From assembly GCA_024734495.1 (NCBI GenBank), contig JALMQS010000068.1, forward strand, positions 1,830,075 through 1,894,074: DNA of 64,000 nucleotides, in the 5' to 3' direction. Source of the DNA: Forficula auricularia (taxonomy: Eukaryota > Arthropoda > Insecta > Dermaptera > Forficulidae). The notes under the pieces are model-generated. The model was given only the letters and a program-made list of their open reading frames with translations. It was not told the DNA's origin and ran no database searches. A program made the translations under genes and the position numbers. Below, piece by piece: positions 25,701-40,700 of this stretch; the stretch's first letter is position 1; each line of letters starts with the position of its first letter.

Positions 25701-28700
25701 CTAAAAGTTGATCTAGATTTCTCGGTGGGGTTTCCAGCCATCCTGCTAAAAAATAAAAACAAATAAAATTATATAAAGAAAACAAAAAATGTCTTATAAA
25801 ATTGTTTTAAATTACCTGTGGCTGCATTTGATGCAGTGGTACCTGCATTCCATTGGGAGTACGGTGTTTGTCCGGATGCTGATATTGCAGAATCTACCCA
25901 TTCACTACGTTGCCATAGTACATCGCGGAAATGAGAAGTTCTTGCCCATTCAGCAACTAAAAGAGCTTCGTCTGCTCTTCCAAGAGCTACTAATACTCTC
26001 TAAAATTGAATAAAAACAGAAATGATAGAAAATGAAATTATAGGTTTCTACTGTTATTTATATGATATAAATTTATATCAATAAATACCTGTAGTGCTTG
26101 ACAAGCTTGATTATGCATCCGAGCTGCTCGAGCTCTGATTACTCGAAGAGGCCGTGGAGGTTGTAACGTTCCAGGCCATCGCATTAACGCAGTCGCAGAG
26201 GCTGAGGTGGATGAAGGGCCTGGTCCTGATGCTCCAGCATTGGCAGAATCCACCCCTGCACTGAGAACTCCTCCAGGTCCACTGCCACCTCCTGTGCCAG
26301 TCCCGGAAAGGGCCACAGGCGAATGTCGTGATTCAAGTAGTCTTAATACTGTTTCAAGATGTAACCGAGATGCTTCCAAAGCTCCTAAAAATTAAAGTTA
26401 AGAATTACAATATTAGAGTTCATTTTTATTAATTATTTAAAATTATACATTTATATGAATTCATTTAATTTAATATAATATATGAATATATGTATAATAA
26501 ATTAAATATTCACAGGAAAAAAGACAGACGAGGAATTAAGAATGCACGATGCAAACATTGTGGTAAATAATATCTAGTCTTCATTCCTTAATTAAAATTG
26601 ATACTTATGAACTACCAGAGGAAGAATGTCGATAACAATAATTTTTATTTATTTTTTGCTAGTATCTAGCGTCTAATTTGTTAATGTCGGGTCATTTGTA
26701 ACAGGGAAATTCTTTTAATTTAAATTTAAAATATATATAAAATTTAAATGAATCTAATTTTTAAAATGTTTAAAATTTATATGACATATACCACATTTGC
26801 GAGAATAGAGGTAGTCAACGAGAAACCACTCCTATGAATTACATCACCAGGAAAATTATTTCGGAGAGAGTACTCTCAAGGTAAAAGTAAATCTTGAAAT
26901 TTAGTATGGCACACTAAGAACGAGATAAGCAAGAATGCTTTTTTTAATTAATTTTGAAATCAAACAATTTACAAGTTTCAGAGTATGAGTTTATGCCTCA
27001 CTCATGCCAGAAATGAATCGTTCAAAGAGCACATGTTCAGTTTTTTTTTTTTTTTTATGAAAACCACTTTTTGATTGTTTCATGTTCTAAATGAGGGTTC
27101 TTGACATTTTTTTATCCATGGTGTCCCATAGTTCTTTGTGGTTCAAAAGTAGAATTATAATTTTTAGTCAATTTTATACACAAAGACTAATTATATTTTT
27201 TTAACAAAATACTTAGTTTTAGTTTTGTTTGAGTTTTTACTCTACACACGATCGAACAATGTTAAAATCATAACTTTAATAACATTTAGGGAAAGCTGGT
27301 TTATAGTGAAACATATTAAACACAGGAGTTTATTTTAACGGGTTATAGTGGTGTTTCACAAGTAAAAAAAAATAAAAATTAAAAAAATTATAAAATTCTT
27401 TTAATTATATTTTTAGTTTTATTTTTCTCTATACATATTTGGAGTTATGAGCCCATCATCAGGCGTTTACAAAAGACTGATAACATAGCTTTAAGGTATC
27501 TAGTTTGGTTCTAACTTTTACTCCTTTCAGTACAGAAACACACAAGGGCGGATCCAGGGGGGGGGGGGGCGGAGGGGACGACAGGGGCCAAATCGACAAG
27601 GAATTTATAACAATTTTTTTTTTTAATTAACTTAAAATATGAGATATGAAACTTGTAAAAAATTAAAAAAAAAACATTTATTTTTTTAAAAAATTTAAAA
27701 TTTAAAATAAAGTTCTATGTGTGTGTGTGTGCCCCCCCCCCCCCCCGCTTGGACAATTCGATTGCGACACACTTTAGAGATAAAAAGTAGATCTTATATA
27801 CATCGGGCACCTTATATACATCCCCCCCCCCATAAAAATTCCTGGATCCGCCCTTGGAAACACATCAGAAATAGTTGTTCATTTTATTTAAGATGAGTAC
27901 ATATTTGCTTTTTTAATTCTATTTCATGGCCTCTTGAAAAGTGTGTTGGTCAAATTTCGATTTTGATTTCCTTTGGCCCCCTTCGGAGCCATATGGGGTC
28001 TGGTGAGAACCACTGTTCTAGATGAGGAAGCGCATTATTATTAGATTTTCCGATTTTTAGATTACTCTAAGGGCCAGCAATAAAGATTCAAAAATATCGT
28101 TTTTCTGATCTGTTTAATTTAATTTATTTTCATTTTATATATTATATTAGGAAAAAGAATTGGTATTATAAAATTTTAGGATAAAACTTTAATTAACCTG
28201 TATCCCATAGAGCAAGGCCGAGTCCTAATCGTAATGCAGCCTCATCGTCAGGTGAGCCTAGAGAATCTACTGCAGTCAGACCTTGTTCTAGAAAAGCTAC
28301 GGCTTGAACAAGTTTTCCTAGTGAATGATAAATCCGGCCTAAAAAATAAAAAATAATAAATAAATATAAGATATTATTTTATTAATGTATTTCTTAATCA
28401 CCTAAACTGGCAAGAGCTTGAACCCTAGCATGACGATCATCAGTCTGAGCAGCGAGAGTTAAATGACGCTCTTGATACCGAGCAGCCTCGTTTAAATTAC
28501 TTAGAGCTTCATAAGCTAAGCCTAAGTGGCCACAAGCTCTCGCCTGCATTGGCAGAGATCCTAATTCTTCTGCTATTTCTAAATCTGCTGAATGATGCCT
28601 GAAAAATAATTATTTAAATAATCAGAGCATAAATAAAAACTTTTTAAAATTTAGTATATAGTCTAGAGTGAATAATAATTTAAAATATGTTTTAAATAAT

Positions 28701-31700
28701 TATTTTAAATTCATTTCTCATTTGCTCAGGTGATAAGGCAGAGAATGGGGAATCGGGGATTGCTGAAGGGTATTTTAGAGAGGTGGTACTATTAGGAAAT
28801 AAAAGGAAAGATAATTAAATAGTATAAATTAAAATTTTCATCAGTTAATGAAGCATATAAGATAAAATAATTTAAGATAGGTGAAAGAATAGCCATGGGA
28901 TGGAGACAAATAGAGGCGAGTAGTTGAACAATCCAGCCATGGAGACTACTAAATTAGCCTTTGATGATACAATGTTATTTTTTTAAATTATATAAATGAA
29001 TCCAATCAAATTATTCTATTTTTGACAAAGTTTGAAAGTTTACGAAAAAATTCATATTGATACAATAAGCCCTCACTTTCTTTATTCTCGAAAGTAATTT
29101 AAAAATATGAAAAAGCTTTGTTTTTTAGAAATTCATAAATCATTGAATAATATTTTTTTTTTTTGTTTTAATATTAATGTAGTTTTAAAAAATAATAGAT
29201 AAATGATGTCAACATATTCCTTACCTTAAAGCTTGATTATATTCCCCTAGTTGTTGATAAACTTGTCCAAGACCTGAACTTGCATCAGCTTCGGCAGCTC
29301 GATCTTTCAATTCACTATAAACAAAAAAAATATATTAAATTTAGGAAAAGGCAAGGGGAAACCACACGAGTGAATAATTTTCTTATAGCATTTTATTGGG
29401 AAGATTTTCTATATAATAGCTCGAAAAAATAGAGTATAGCTTAAGAAGAATTTATTAAAAGATTTTTTGACCTTGATATGTTATTAAAACAAGTATTAAA
29501 GGAGGGTTCAAGAACCGTATAATATCACGACAAGAGCCTCGCAAAAATGAAAAATTCAAAAAACTTGACAAATTTCATTGTTAAAAAAATTTTATTTTTA
29601 TGAAATCATATTTCATTTTAGAATAAGAGTGCAGTTGAAAGCCACCATCTTTCTCGAGACTTCAATCTTAAAAGCTCAGAATCTTGATTTTAAAGTTCTT
29701 TAGAATTGAAAGTTTATTTTTGCCGAGAGTAATAGAATTTTTATAAATTAAAGGAGACAATAAAAATGTGTCTTCTCCTGGAATAATAATATTTTTAAAT
29801 TTATTTATAACGAGACTATAGTTTCGAGGGCTTTGCTCTCTTTATCAGCCTTTCAAACATCAATTCCTGTGAATCAATTGTAATAGACTGATGAAGAGGA
29901 CAAAGCCGTCGAAACTATAGTCTCGTTATAAATAAATTTAAAAAAATTATTATTCCAGCAGAAGACACCCTCTTTTATTGTCTCCTTTAATTTTGTTTTA
30001 ACTTAATAGAAAATTCAAATATCTATTTATAAACTTTACCGAGCTATAGCTTGTTGTCTGTGTAAGCAAGCTAGAGCTTGCTCTGATTGAGCCAAGGCCC
30101 GATGAATTTCAGCCAGTTCTCCATAAGCTTGGGCTTTCGCTTCTTCACTCTGAAGTTCTGCTGCTGAAACGAGTCGCTTTTCCAGGCATTGAACTGCTTG
30201 TTGAAGTTGACCTATTTGGGATTATTTTTATTAAATCAAATCTATAAATATGATAAAGCAGAGATAAAATTTATCATTAAAATTCTACCTAAGCATCTGT
30301 GAGCATGGCCCAATCCTCGATAGGCTCTCTCTTGGTCTCGCGGTGATTTCAATTTTAACGCAATAGATAAATGTTGTTCATGGCATTTAATTGCTTCTTC
30401 AAAATCACCCAAAGCATCATAACAATCCCCTAAATTTCCAAAAGCTCGTCCCTAAAAATTAATTATATTTATTAATAAGAAAGATTCTAAATTTAAGGTC
30501 AAAATTTCAAAGATTTTAGTATAAATAATTTTATATTGCTTATCAGAGGAGGTTCATCCCCTCAGGAGTTGAACCTGAGAACCAACATGCTTTCCGGGCA
30601 GTTGGTCTAATTTATTAATATTAATAAAATTCGTAATTATAAATTAAATTTAACTTACTTTGTCAAAAAGCGCAGTTGTTGTGCTTAATTGTTCTAATGT
30701 AGCTAATTGTTGTTCCAAATAGCCAATTGCTTCTTCATAATGGCCCATATTTAATCGTGCAATACCTAAATTTCCTAATGCCTGAGCTTCAACTCCGGCT
30801 GATTCTTTTAATTCCTTTGCTCTATCCAATTGTTCCTGAAATTTTAAAATAATTATTGAGTATAATGTAAATATCTTTGTTTATTATTAAATAAAAGATT
30901 AAATTGATATTATTCTGGAACTCTTCCAGTTATAGATTTTTTAAAATGAAATATAATAGTAGAAATTCTTCATCAATATAAATTTAAATATTTTTTTTAA
31001 TTTTTATTAAGCATAAATATAAAATTTTTGAATTTATTTTAATACAATTTGATTTCAGTATGTTACATTTACAATAGTTTTTAAGGAATTTGGTGTTGCT
31101 ACTTGGTGAAACATTTTTTTAAATAATTAATTAAATTTAATGAGAAACCTACCAAGTATTTTTTTATCCAATAACGTTACAATTTACGTATATAGAAAGT
31201 TTTTTTTTTCAAGATATATGCCTGATGGCTTTTACTAATAATGAATAACTTTGTCAGCTCACCTGGTAACATTTGATGGCATTCGTATAATTCCCAAGCG
31301 CCATATGAACAGCCCCAAGATGTCCATGAGCTCTGCATTCTCCTTTTAAATCTCCCATTTCTTGTCGAAGGGTCAATTCCTTTAGACAAAAAATGAAAAT
31401 AAATGAAAATAAAAAATGATTAAAACAAAGATGTGACTGTCTTTTTTAAGAAAAAAAGATGAAATTTTTTCAAAAAACCAACTCTCTGGAGGAACCATAT
31501 ATATTAAAAAAAACACAATTCTATGGTCACAATATCTAAGATTTTAGTAGAAAATATTTTTATATTGAATGTCAGAGGCCTTCAGTGGAGTGGATGGACT
31601 GAAAATTTTTAGCTTTACTTATATGCTGCATGTTGGAGAGAGTTTAGTCTCGAGGGTTAGACTAACTGCCCGGCAAGCAGGTTATAGTGCTCGGTTTCAA

Positions 31701-34700
31701 CTCCGGGGGATGAAGCTCTCTGACATGCAATATAAAAATATTTTCTACTAAAATCTTAGATATTGTGACCATATAATTGTGTTTTTTTTTAAATAAAAAA
31801 TAATAATCTATTAAATTAATATATTATTTCAAAAAGAAGAAATAAAAGCTACCTGAGTATGGTAACCAAGTGCTTTGTCAAAACACCGCAAGAGTCGATG
31901 ACCAAGACCTAAAGCTGCATAGGCAGATGCCTCTAAATTTCGATCATGAGCTTGTCGTGCCAGAGATAATTGACGATGATACATTTTGACTGCTTCAGGG
32001 ATATCACCGATTCTGACCAAGACGTCACCAATATTGCCTAAGGCCCTAAATTTCCCTGGAAGGTGTTTCATCATATGTGCGATTGCTGTAAAAAATATTA
32101 CAATTTCAATTATAGAAAGTTTTTATAAAAGATAAAATGTTATCGTAACTCACCGAGAAAATATTTTTGGCAATCCAGAGCTTGTGCGGTGTTGCCAAGT
32201 GCGAGATGGGCTAAACCCAAATTACAATATGCTCTCCCTAAATTCATTTTATCTTCGAGATCTTTCGCGAGAGCCAAATCTTGATCATAATATCTTACTG
32301 CTTCGCGGTAATTCCCTAAACAGTAATGCGCATAGCCGAGAAAGTGACATGCCTTAGATTCACCTTCAATATCATGCAATTCCTAGAAATATAAACACAA
32401 TAAAAATGTATAATAATCTTAGAATAATTTAAATAACAGGGTAAATTATAATTACTACAAACATCTCAAAATCATATTACAATTTTTTTATATTTAAATA
32501 ATAATGATTTACTATACAAGTTTTGAATGTGAGTCATCTTGTCACCCTGGATATCATTCGGATACAAACCAAAATAAACTGCAACGGATCGTTGCTAGAC
32601 TTTAACCTTAGTAATTTGAAATTTTGATATGTTCATTCCATTATTAATCAAAAATCACTTGCTATTTGAATTAAAATCAAAAATAGCGTTTCTCATCTAC
32701 TACTTGAGGAATAACCATTCTACATTTGATTTTTGACTTTTCGATTATTATTGGTAACCATTGCTGAAGACGTGGAGTAATCGACTTAAAATCAAAATTA
32801 AGGATCGATTCTCATCTAATAATGGAGTAATAATCTTGTTACATTCCAATTTTGATGTTCTGACCATTAATGTTAACCACTGCTGAAAACATTGAAAAAT
32901 TGATGTCCCTATCTATGACTTCTAGAGACTTAACTCCCCAGTCCGTCTTTCCGACGATATACTAGTATATCTTTCAGTCTTTCAAAATCGCCATCCACAT
33001 TTACTTCCAATTACCACCCACTCCCTGAAATTACTTCTCCTTCTTTTTTTCACGAAGCAAGGGTCCATCCCGGACTACAGATGTTGCATTTTTTGGTGCA
33101 ACATCTTCTTGTAGCAATGCCATTATAAAAATAGACCCGGCTCAACAAATACCTTAGAATCCAACCTTCTTAAAATTCTATTCCTCTTTCCTATTATAAT
33201 ACAAAAGTCAATGTTAATTTATGCTTATATTCATCATTTTGAAACCTTATTTAACAACAAAATAATTTTTATGATAAAAAACAAATTAAAATCTTAACAA
33301 TTACGATTACATTTATAAAAATCAAATAAATGAAAAAAATTTGAAAATATTTTTTGAACTTTTGAAAATGATTTTTATTTGCCAATATAGGAAATAGTGA
33401 AAATATTACCTGACTAAGCATTAAATAATTTTCATAAAAAGGGACCGCATTAGCAAATTCTGCCCTTGAAGAGAGGCAATTTCCAAGATTAAGCAAAGCA
33501 CAAGCCTCGCCTGCTGTATCTTTCAACTCTCGAGCTGTTGATAAGTGTGCTCTAAAAAATGTATAAATAATCAAATAACTGTCTTTATATAATATTAATG
33601 AAATAGTGGAAATGATATTTACCTATAATGTACAACAGCCATTTCATGAGCTCCGATTGCCTGATATGCAACAGCCAAATTTCCATGAGTTGATGCTTCA
33701 CTTGATCGATCCCCAACTTCTTTAGAAATCGTCAATTCTTGTTTATGGTATTTAATAGCCTGCAAAATTATTTTTCAAATTAAGTAAATTTATGGAAAAT
33801 TAAATATTTATTGTTTATTAAATAATGAGATCAAACATTCTTTTAAATTTTTGTCTATAATAAAAATAATCTTTTCTTCGTTCCCTAAATTTAATTTTTT
33901 TTAATGTTTAAAGTGGAATATTTTTATGTAGCAATATTAAGCCTAGAATAAATAATACTATCAGCTTTTTAAAATGTGTTTCTTGGCAAAATAAATTTCA
34001 AAATATATTTCAACATAAATGATTTTGAATTTCACTTTTCCTTTTAATTTAATAATAACAAGACACATATTAAGTACTACGTTTATATATACTCTGCATA
34101 AACCGGCTATTGAATATCGGGTTTAAATTTATATAATTAGTATATAATCTATATTGTAAGATTTAAAGATTTTTCACCTGCTCGTAATATCCAAGTGCTG
34201 AGTATGCATTTCCAATGTTGCCGTAAGCTCGACCCATTCCTGCACGATCACTTAATGCTCGTGCAATGGTTAAATGAGCTTGATGAAGCTTCAATGCTGC
34301 TTGATGTTCTCCTAGGAGATGATACACTATCCCAAGATTCGAACAAGCTCTTCCTTCTGCCATTTTATCTCTAGTACAAAGAGCCACATGCAATTGTCGT
34401 TCATGCCAATGTTTTGCCTGGAAAATTTTTTAAAGGTATTATTAAAAAGAAAATATTTCATGAAGATCCAAATTTTGATTTTGTTAAAAAAATTATTATT
34501 TCTATAGATTCTTGAAATCTTTAATAAATTTCTCAAAACTGATGGTGAATTCAATGTAAAAATATAGGTATTTTATTCTTAGTGCTTTGAAGAATAAACT
34601 ATTTAAATGGATAGATCAGTTTATCTTTTTTGATGTTCAAATTAATGGTTGAATCATTCTAATTACATCTACATTGGTATAAACATTTGATATGGAAACA

Positions 34701-37700
34701 GCAGTCAAACCTTTGAGATTATTAGATAAAAAATACTTGGTAAGTTTCACATTAAGATATAAAAAATAAAACGAATTTATTTTTGGAGAAACTTTAATCT
34801 CGATATATATATTTCGGGTGACTAATCCATCTTCAGGAGCAACAGAAAGTAACTGCCCTGGATAAGTCGAATTTGAATACAAGTCAATGGTAAAATTTAT
34901 TTTTAAATAGCAAAAGGGTAAATATTTAAATTTAGTGGAGGGAGAAAGGTAGGAAGTCTAAACCTTTGAGCACAATAATATTTCAATTTATGTCCTGAAA
35001 CCAAGAAAAAAAATACCTCTAAATAAATTTATTTTTCCATGAATATAAATTTTCATCCATCACATAGTTTGACATGAAATGGTTACCATAAGATCATTCT
35101 TTCAGACAGAATACAAATATTAAACAGGGGATGTTGAATTACTTGAATGACAGATACTATTATTATTTTTAATAGGTGAATAAACATAGAATGTACCATA
35201 TAAAGTTGAAGAAAATTCAATTATTTATATTCATTTTTACTTTAATGCATATTTTTAAAATGAAAAGGAATAAATCGATGGAATACCTGTGTGAGATCTC
35301 CAGCACACCTTGCAGCATGGCCCAGGCCTGCGTAAGCCCTAGCTTCCACAGCCTTATCACCTAGTTCTCTTGCAATTCGCAAAACATTTTCATGAAATGC
35401 AATCGCCTGGCCAAAATTACGTCGATAATGATGAGAGGAACCCAAATTGCTGTATGCTCTTGCTTCTTCCACCTTTAAATGATAAAATTCAAGTAATAAA
35501 AATTATAATTAAATAAGCCTATTATTTTTTAACCAGCTGGGAAGCCCGCTTTTGGAGGGCATCTTGCTATCCAGGAGGCTTCTTGATTTTTTGACCCTGA
35601 ACATTCGTGGGTTTTAAAATAATAATTTAAATTTTCTAATTTTAATAAATTTGACATAAACTATTTGTAGGTTTTAAATGAGTGGCTCGCGACGGACAGG
35701 ATAAGCGTTTTATAATAGAAGATTGTAAGTATGAATATTTTATCACTAATGACTCTGATTAATCAGAATTAATTATAATTTTATGACATTTATTTCTAGA
35801 GGCACCGTGTAAAGCCTGTTTCACACATATGCGGTTCCAATCGGTTCGGTTGCACCGAAAACGAATGAAACCCCTTCACACATACATGGTTCTCATACGG
35901 ATCATATTAGGGTTTTTTTCGTACACTCAGTAGTGATCATGGAGAGAAAGCAAGTTGTTGCCATGTTGTCTCTCTATAGAAAAATTAAAAAGTGAAGGAG
36001 GAATAATAGAATTCATTGGGAGCATTCTCTCATCACTTTACGGCAGGATTTTGGAGCATTCTACACCATTTTCCCGAAGCTAAGAGAACATGAAGACAAA
36101 TTTTTTAATTACTTTAGGATGTCAATGAAATAAATCATTTGATGAATTACACGTGAAACTAAAAGACTAGTTACATTTATGAGGGAATCTATTCAACGGA
36201 TTCAGTTGTTGGCCGTAACCACTCATTTGATCAGAAAAACCGCAACAAAACTTTCAAAAAATAATAATCATCCAGTCGCATCAGGTTAAAACAGAAACTG
36301 AACCGATCGTGTGTGAACGCGTTGATTCCTTCCTGTTGCCTGGACATGTGTTTGAACCTAATAGAAACCTGATGAAACCTGTTCGTGTCGAGGGGGTATT
36401 CGGTGCTCTATGGTTTCTATAAGGTACCGAACAGAAACTGAAACACCGTTTCATACTTATCGGAATCGACCGAAAACGAACCGAACCGAATGGAACTGAA
36501 TATGTGTGAAACGGGCCTAAGTCGTAGATAATGAAGGTCAGAAATATTTAAAAAAAATAAATAAATAAAATACCTGATTGCCAAGTCTAGTTGCCAATCG
36601 TAAATGCCTCGCATGGCAATCGACAGCTGATTCGAATTCTCCCATCGCAAGATATACAGCACCCACGTTTCCAATTTCTCTTGCCTCTTGTAGCCTGTCA
36701 CCCATCTGTTTCACTAGCTGAACACATTGTTTATGTGAAGCAAGAGCATTTGGATAATCACCTATGGCTGTATAAACGTGACCCTGAAATGAAAATTAGA
36801 TGTCAAGAATTAATACTAATTTTATTTTCTCAGACATAAAAAATAGATTAGAGGTGTTTATAGTTACCAAGGCTAGTTAAAGCTGCAGCAGCTGCCTGAG
36901 TATCTTTACATTTCATTGCCAGAACTAGTTGATATCTATGGGCTGTCAGGGCTTCTTTGTGAGCGCCTTTCGAAAAATAGGCACTACCTAGATTGCCATG
37001 AGCTCGACATTCACCAGCAATATCTCCAAGGGATTTGGCTACAGCTAAATCTTGTTGCATGTAACTTATGGCCTGGATTAATGTTGAAATTCAAAAATCA
37101 ATATTAAAAGGAAACGTCACAAACGTTTTAACAAATTATATACCTTATCTAAACTATTAAGAGCCCAGTAAGCTGAACTAAGAGCCGAGAAAACACTGCC
37201 TCTTAACTTAAGAGAGCAAGTGCCTATCCTCAAGGCTGCCTCTAAAACAGCGACAGCAGCCGCATATTGTCCGGCAGCCAATAATTCTTGACCAACTACA
37301 GAGATGATGACAAATGGGGATTTGTCTAGTTTCATCGCTTCCAGTTGTTCTAAGGTGGGCTCTAGAGTAGCTAATAAAACAAAATAAAGTAAATTATTAT
37401 AAATTAATGCGAAGAAACTTTAATTTATTTTTGTGACTAGTTCTGTAGTAATAAAATAGTATTTTTTCAGAGACCGTTCAAATTTGATTGATTCAACAAT
37501 GAATGAGTATTTTTTAGTAAAATGATAAAAAATTTAATGTTCGAAAGTCAATATGATTAGTTTACTTAATTATATTTAAAAAAAAACTAAAAAACAGGCT
37601 TCTAAAAAGTACAAAATAATGTAATACTTAATCAAAAAGTGTGGGGAGCAGAAACATGTAGATTTAATTAAATTTCGACAAAGTGTCCCACGCTTTTTGA

Positions 37701-40700
37701 TTAAGTATTACATTATTTTGTACCTTTTAGAAGAATGTTTTTTAGTTTTTACTTTACCATACGGGTATGGTCAAGTATTGTAATTTTTAAATATAATTTA
37801 TTTTTTTACTTTTTCGTCTTAATGATTTTTATAGAGAAAAGTTTGCGGAATTTAACAGGATGAAATGTATTTATTTTTATATAATTTCATTTAAATTGAG
37901 TGGGTAAACAATTATTTTTATAGAGAAATATTTGCGGAATTCGAGGAGTGAACCTCGATTGGAATTAGGTGTACGCGTTTTTGGAATTATTTTGGAATTC
38001 ATTAAATAATACCCCTTCATCTATTGTCTTCTACTTGAAAATGAAAGTGGAAGTAGGTCGCGTTGCACCCCTCGGCGGAATTTAACAGAACAAAAGTCAC
38101 TTTGATAGATAGATAAATACATATATAGATACATACAGGTAAAGCTAATATAAAGCATGTAAAAAATTACCTTTGAGGGATTTTCATCGAGGCCTCGACT
38201 AGGGCGGCGAGAAGTTGCGTAGACTTGGGGTCCTGGGCAAGCCCGCAGCTGAAGGCGGCGAGAGCCTCTGCATGACGACCCAGACATTGCAAAGCGACGC
38301 CTTGCCGATAATAGGCCTAGAACGACCACAATAAATATCACAAATTCATTTTTAAAACATTTATATAATATATAAGGATTTTGGTTTGTGTTCGTGGATA
38401 AACATTTTCTAATGTTTTTTCCTCTGATTCGATTAATTCCTTAATTATACCAATTAACAGTAGTTAAGGCAGGGGTCGCGATATTTGCCTCGGAAGAAAG
38501 ATGCCAGGTTTCAGGATTGAAACGTTATATCTTTCAAAATACATGAGTATCAAATTCTTTCTTATTTGCCTTTGATAAAGGAAAGAATGAGTGGAATTGT
38601 GTAATTAAAGTTAACCCACATCTGAATGCCGACAGGTACAAAAATCACATAAATGGGGCAATGGGGGTATGTGTCGCTGGTTGATTCGCCTGCTTGTGAT
38701 GACGCTTTGGGTTGGGAAATTTCAACTTTACTGTATCAAATGACTTATTTGTTATATCTGCTCTACGAGGCATCTATCTCGGAGCGTTTAATAAATAAAT
38801 ACTATTAAATGATAATTAAATTAGGGAACGTAGAAAAGTTTTTTATATTATAGACAAAAAGGATCAGCCGGGGTTCGAACCAGGGATCTTCGCACATGTG
38901 TGCTGCGGTCGTGTCTATAATACTTAAAAATCTTTTCTTCGTTCCTAATTTAATTTAATTAATAATTTTCTTTCGACACGGCCTCGTTGTGATTGCGCCC
39001 TGGAGTAAAGAAAAAATTATTTTCGATCTTTGGGTTTGCAAATGAGTGGGAGGCGTTTGAATATAATTGAATGATAATAATAAATAAAAATTTTGATGAT
39101 AATGTAGGGAATTTTGTATTGCCAGCCTATTAATGTGAAATAGAATGTTAGAAAATAAAAAATAGACAATAAATTAAAATATAATAAAATAGAATTATTA
39201 TTTTTAAAATAATAATTATGTATATCATTTTATATCATGTATGTATATTACTTTAGCTTACATGGTGGATGGCTTCGATTGGACTAATATTATTACTGTT
39301 TTTATATTTGTAAGGCTACATAAAATTACGATTTTTTTTATTGCTTAGATACACATTCTGTATTGTTATTGTTGTTACTATAGTTAACAAAAATACCCAA
39401 TTGTACTTCAAATGTTGCAGTCTTTTGTATTTTCTCCTCTATGAGGTGACTCGTCTCGGAGCATCATTAAATAAATAAATAAATAAATAAATAATTGCTA
39501 ATGGGCCCAAAATTAAGAGAGAGGGGTTCTATTAGCTTATTTTACTTGTAATGAACTATTAACTAAATTAAAAATATTCTGCTGGTAAAATTATACAAAT
39601 TAAATTAATAACTTCTAGTAAATGCTTAAAAAAATCTTACTTTGGGCCATGATGGATCTATTTCTCGAGCCGTGGTAGCGTCTCGAAGTGCTTGGGAAAA
39701 GCGACCCATTTTTAGCAAAGCTGCTGAACGGTTGCTAAATAACACCTGAAAAAATAATAATTAAGATTACTTAGGGATTTGTTTATAAGTATTAATTAAC
39801 ATTTTATTTCATATTTGGTGAAATTGAAATATTTATTATATTTATAGCGAACGGACTTTCAATCGTTATTTGACCCATATATATCATTCCTACATACATA
39901 AATTAAACTATAGTTTTTATTGATCTAATTCTGTCAGTAATCCGGTACTGGACGACACTGGCAAGAGCCAGAAGGAAGGGCATGGCGTAGAAATTGGGAC
40001 CCACGTGCACCAAACAGAAACACTGAGAAATGGGTCGTCTAAGTAGGTAATTCTTTCTCGACTAGATAGCTAATATGCTAAAGATGCGAAACCGTATATT
40101 TGAAAAATGAAAAAAAAAATAGTAAGCTTTTGTAAGCTTTTGACCAGGTTTGGCACAAAAATCTTCTTGCCAAACTGCCAGCCTTCGGATTCACACCAAC
40201 TCTTCGCAAATGGATAGAAAGCTTTCTGACAAACCGAAGTATAAAAGTTGTGGTGGATGGAACATCATCTGAATCGTTCTCCACAAACTCTGGTGTTCCC
40301 CAAGGCTCCGTAATCTCCTCCACACTCTTCCTAATTTATATAAACGACCTTTTCGATCAAACGGCAAACCCCACTCATTGTTACGCCGACGATAGCACTC
40401 TACACGGCAAACCCTCACTCCCGAATAATCGAATCAATGTTACCTCCTCAATTACTCTCGACCTAGACAAACTGAATAAATGGGGCTCACAAAATTTAGT
40501 TAACTTCAATTCAAACAAGACTCAATGTTGTCTAATTTCTAGGCGCGAAAATAAAGATTTCCCTGATATTCACTTCGATTCGAATACCCTAAAAATGTGT
40601 GACAGCCTATCCATGTTGGGAGTCTCTGTCGCATCTGACCTGTCTTGGAATGAACACATCTCCTCTGTGGCGAAATCTGCAGCAAGGAAGATTGGCTTCT

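Noticed and set aside
40078..40418. Minus-strand frames over the reverse transcriptase
   Set aside because: Shadows of the plus-strand LINE ORF with its YADD motif.
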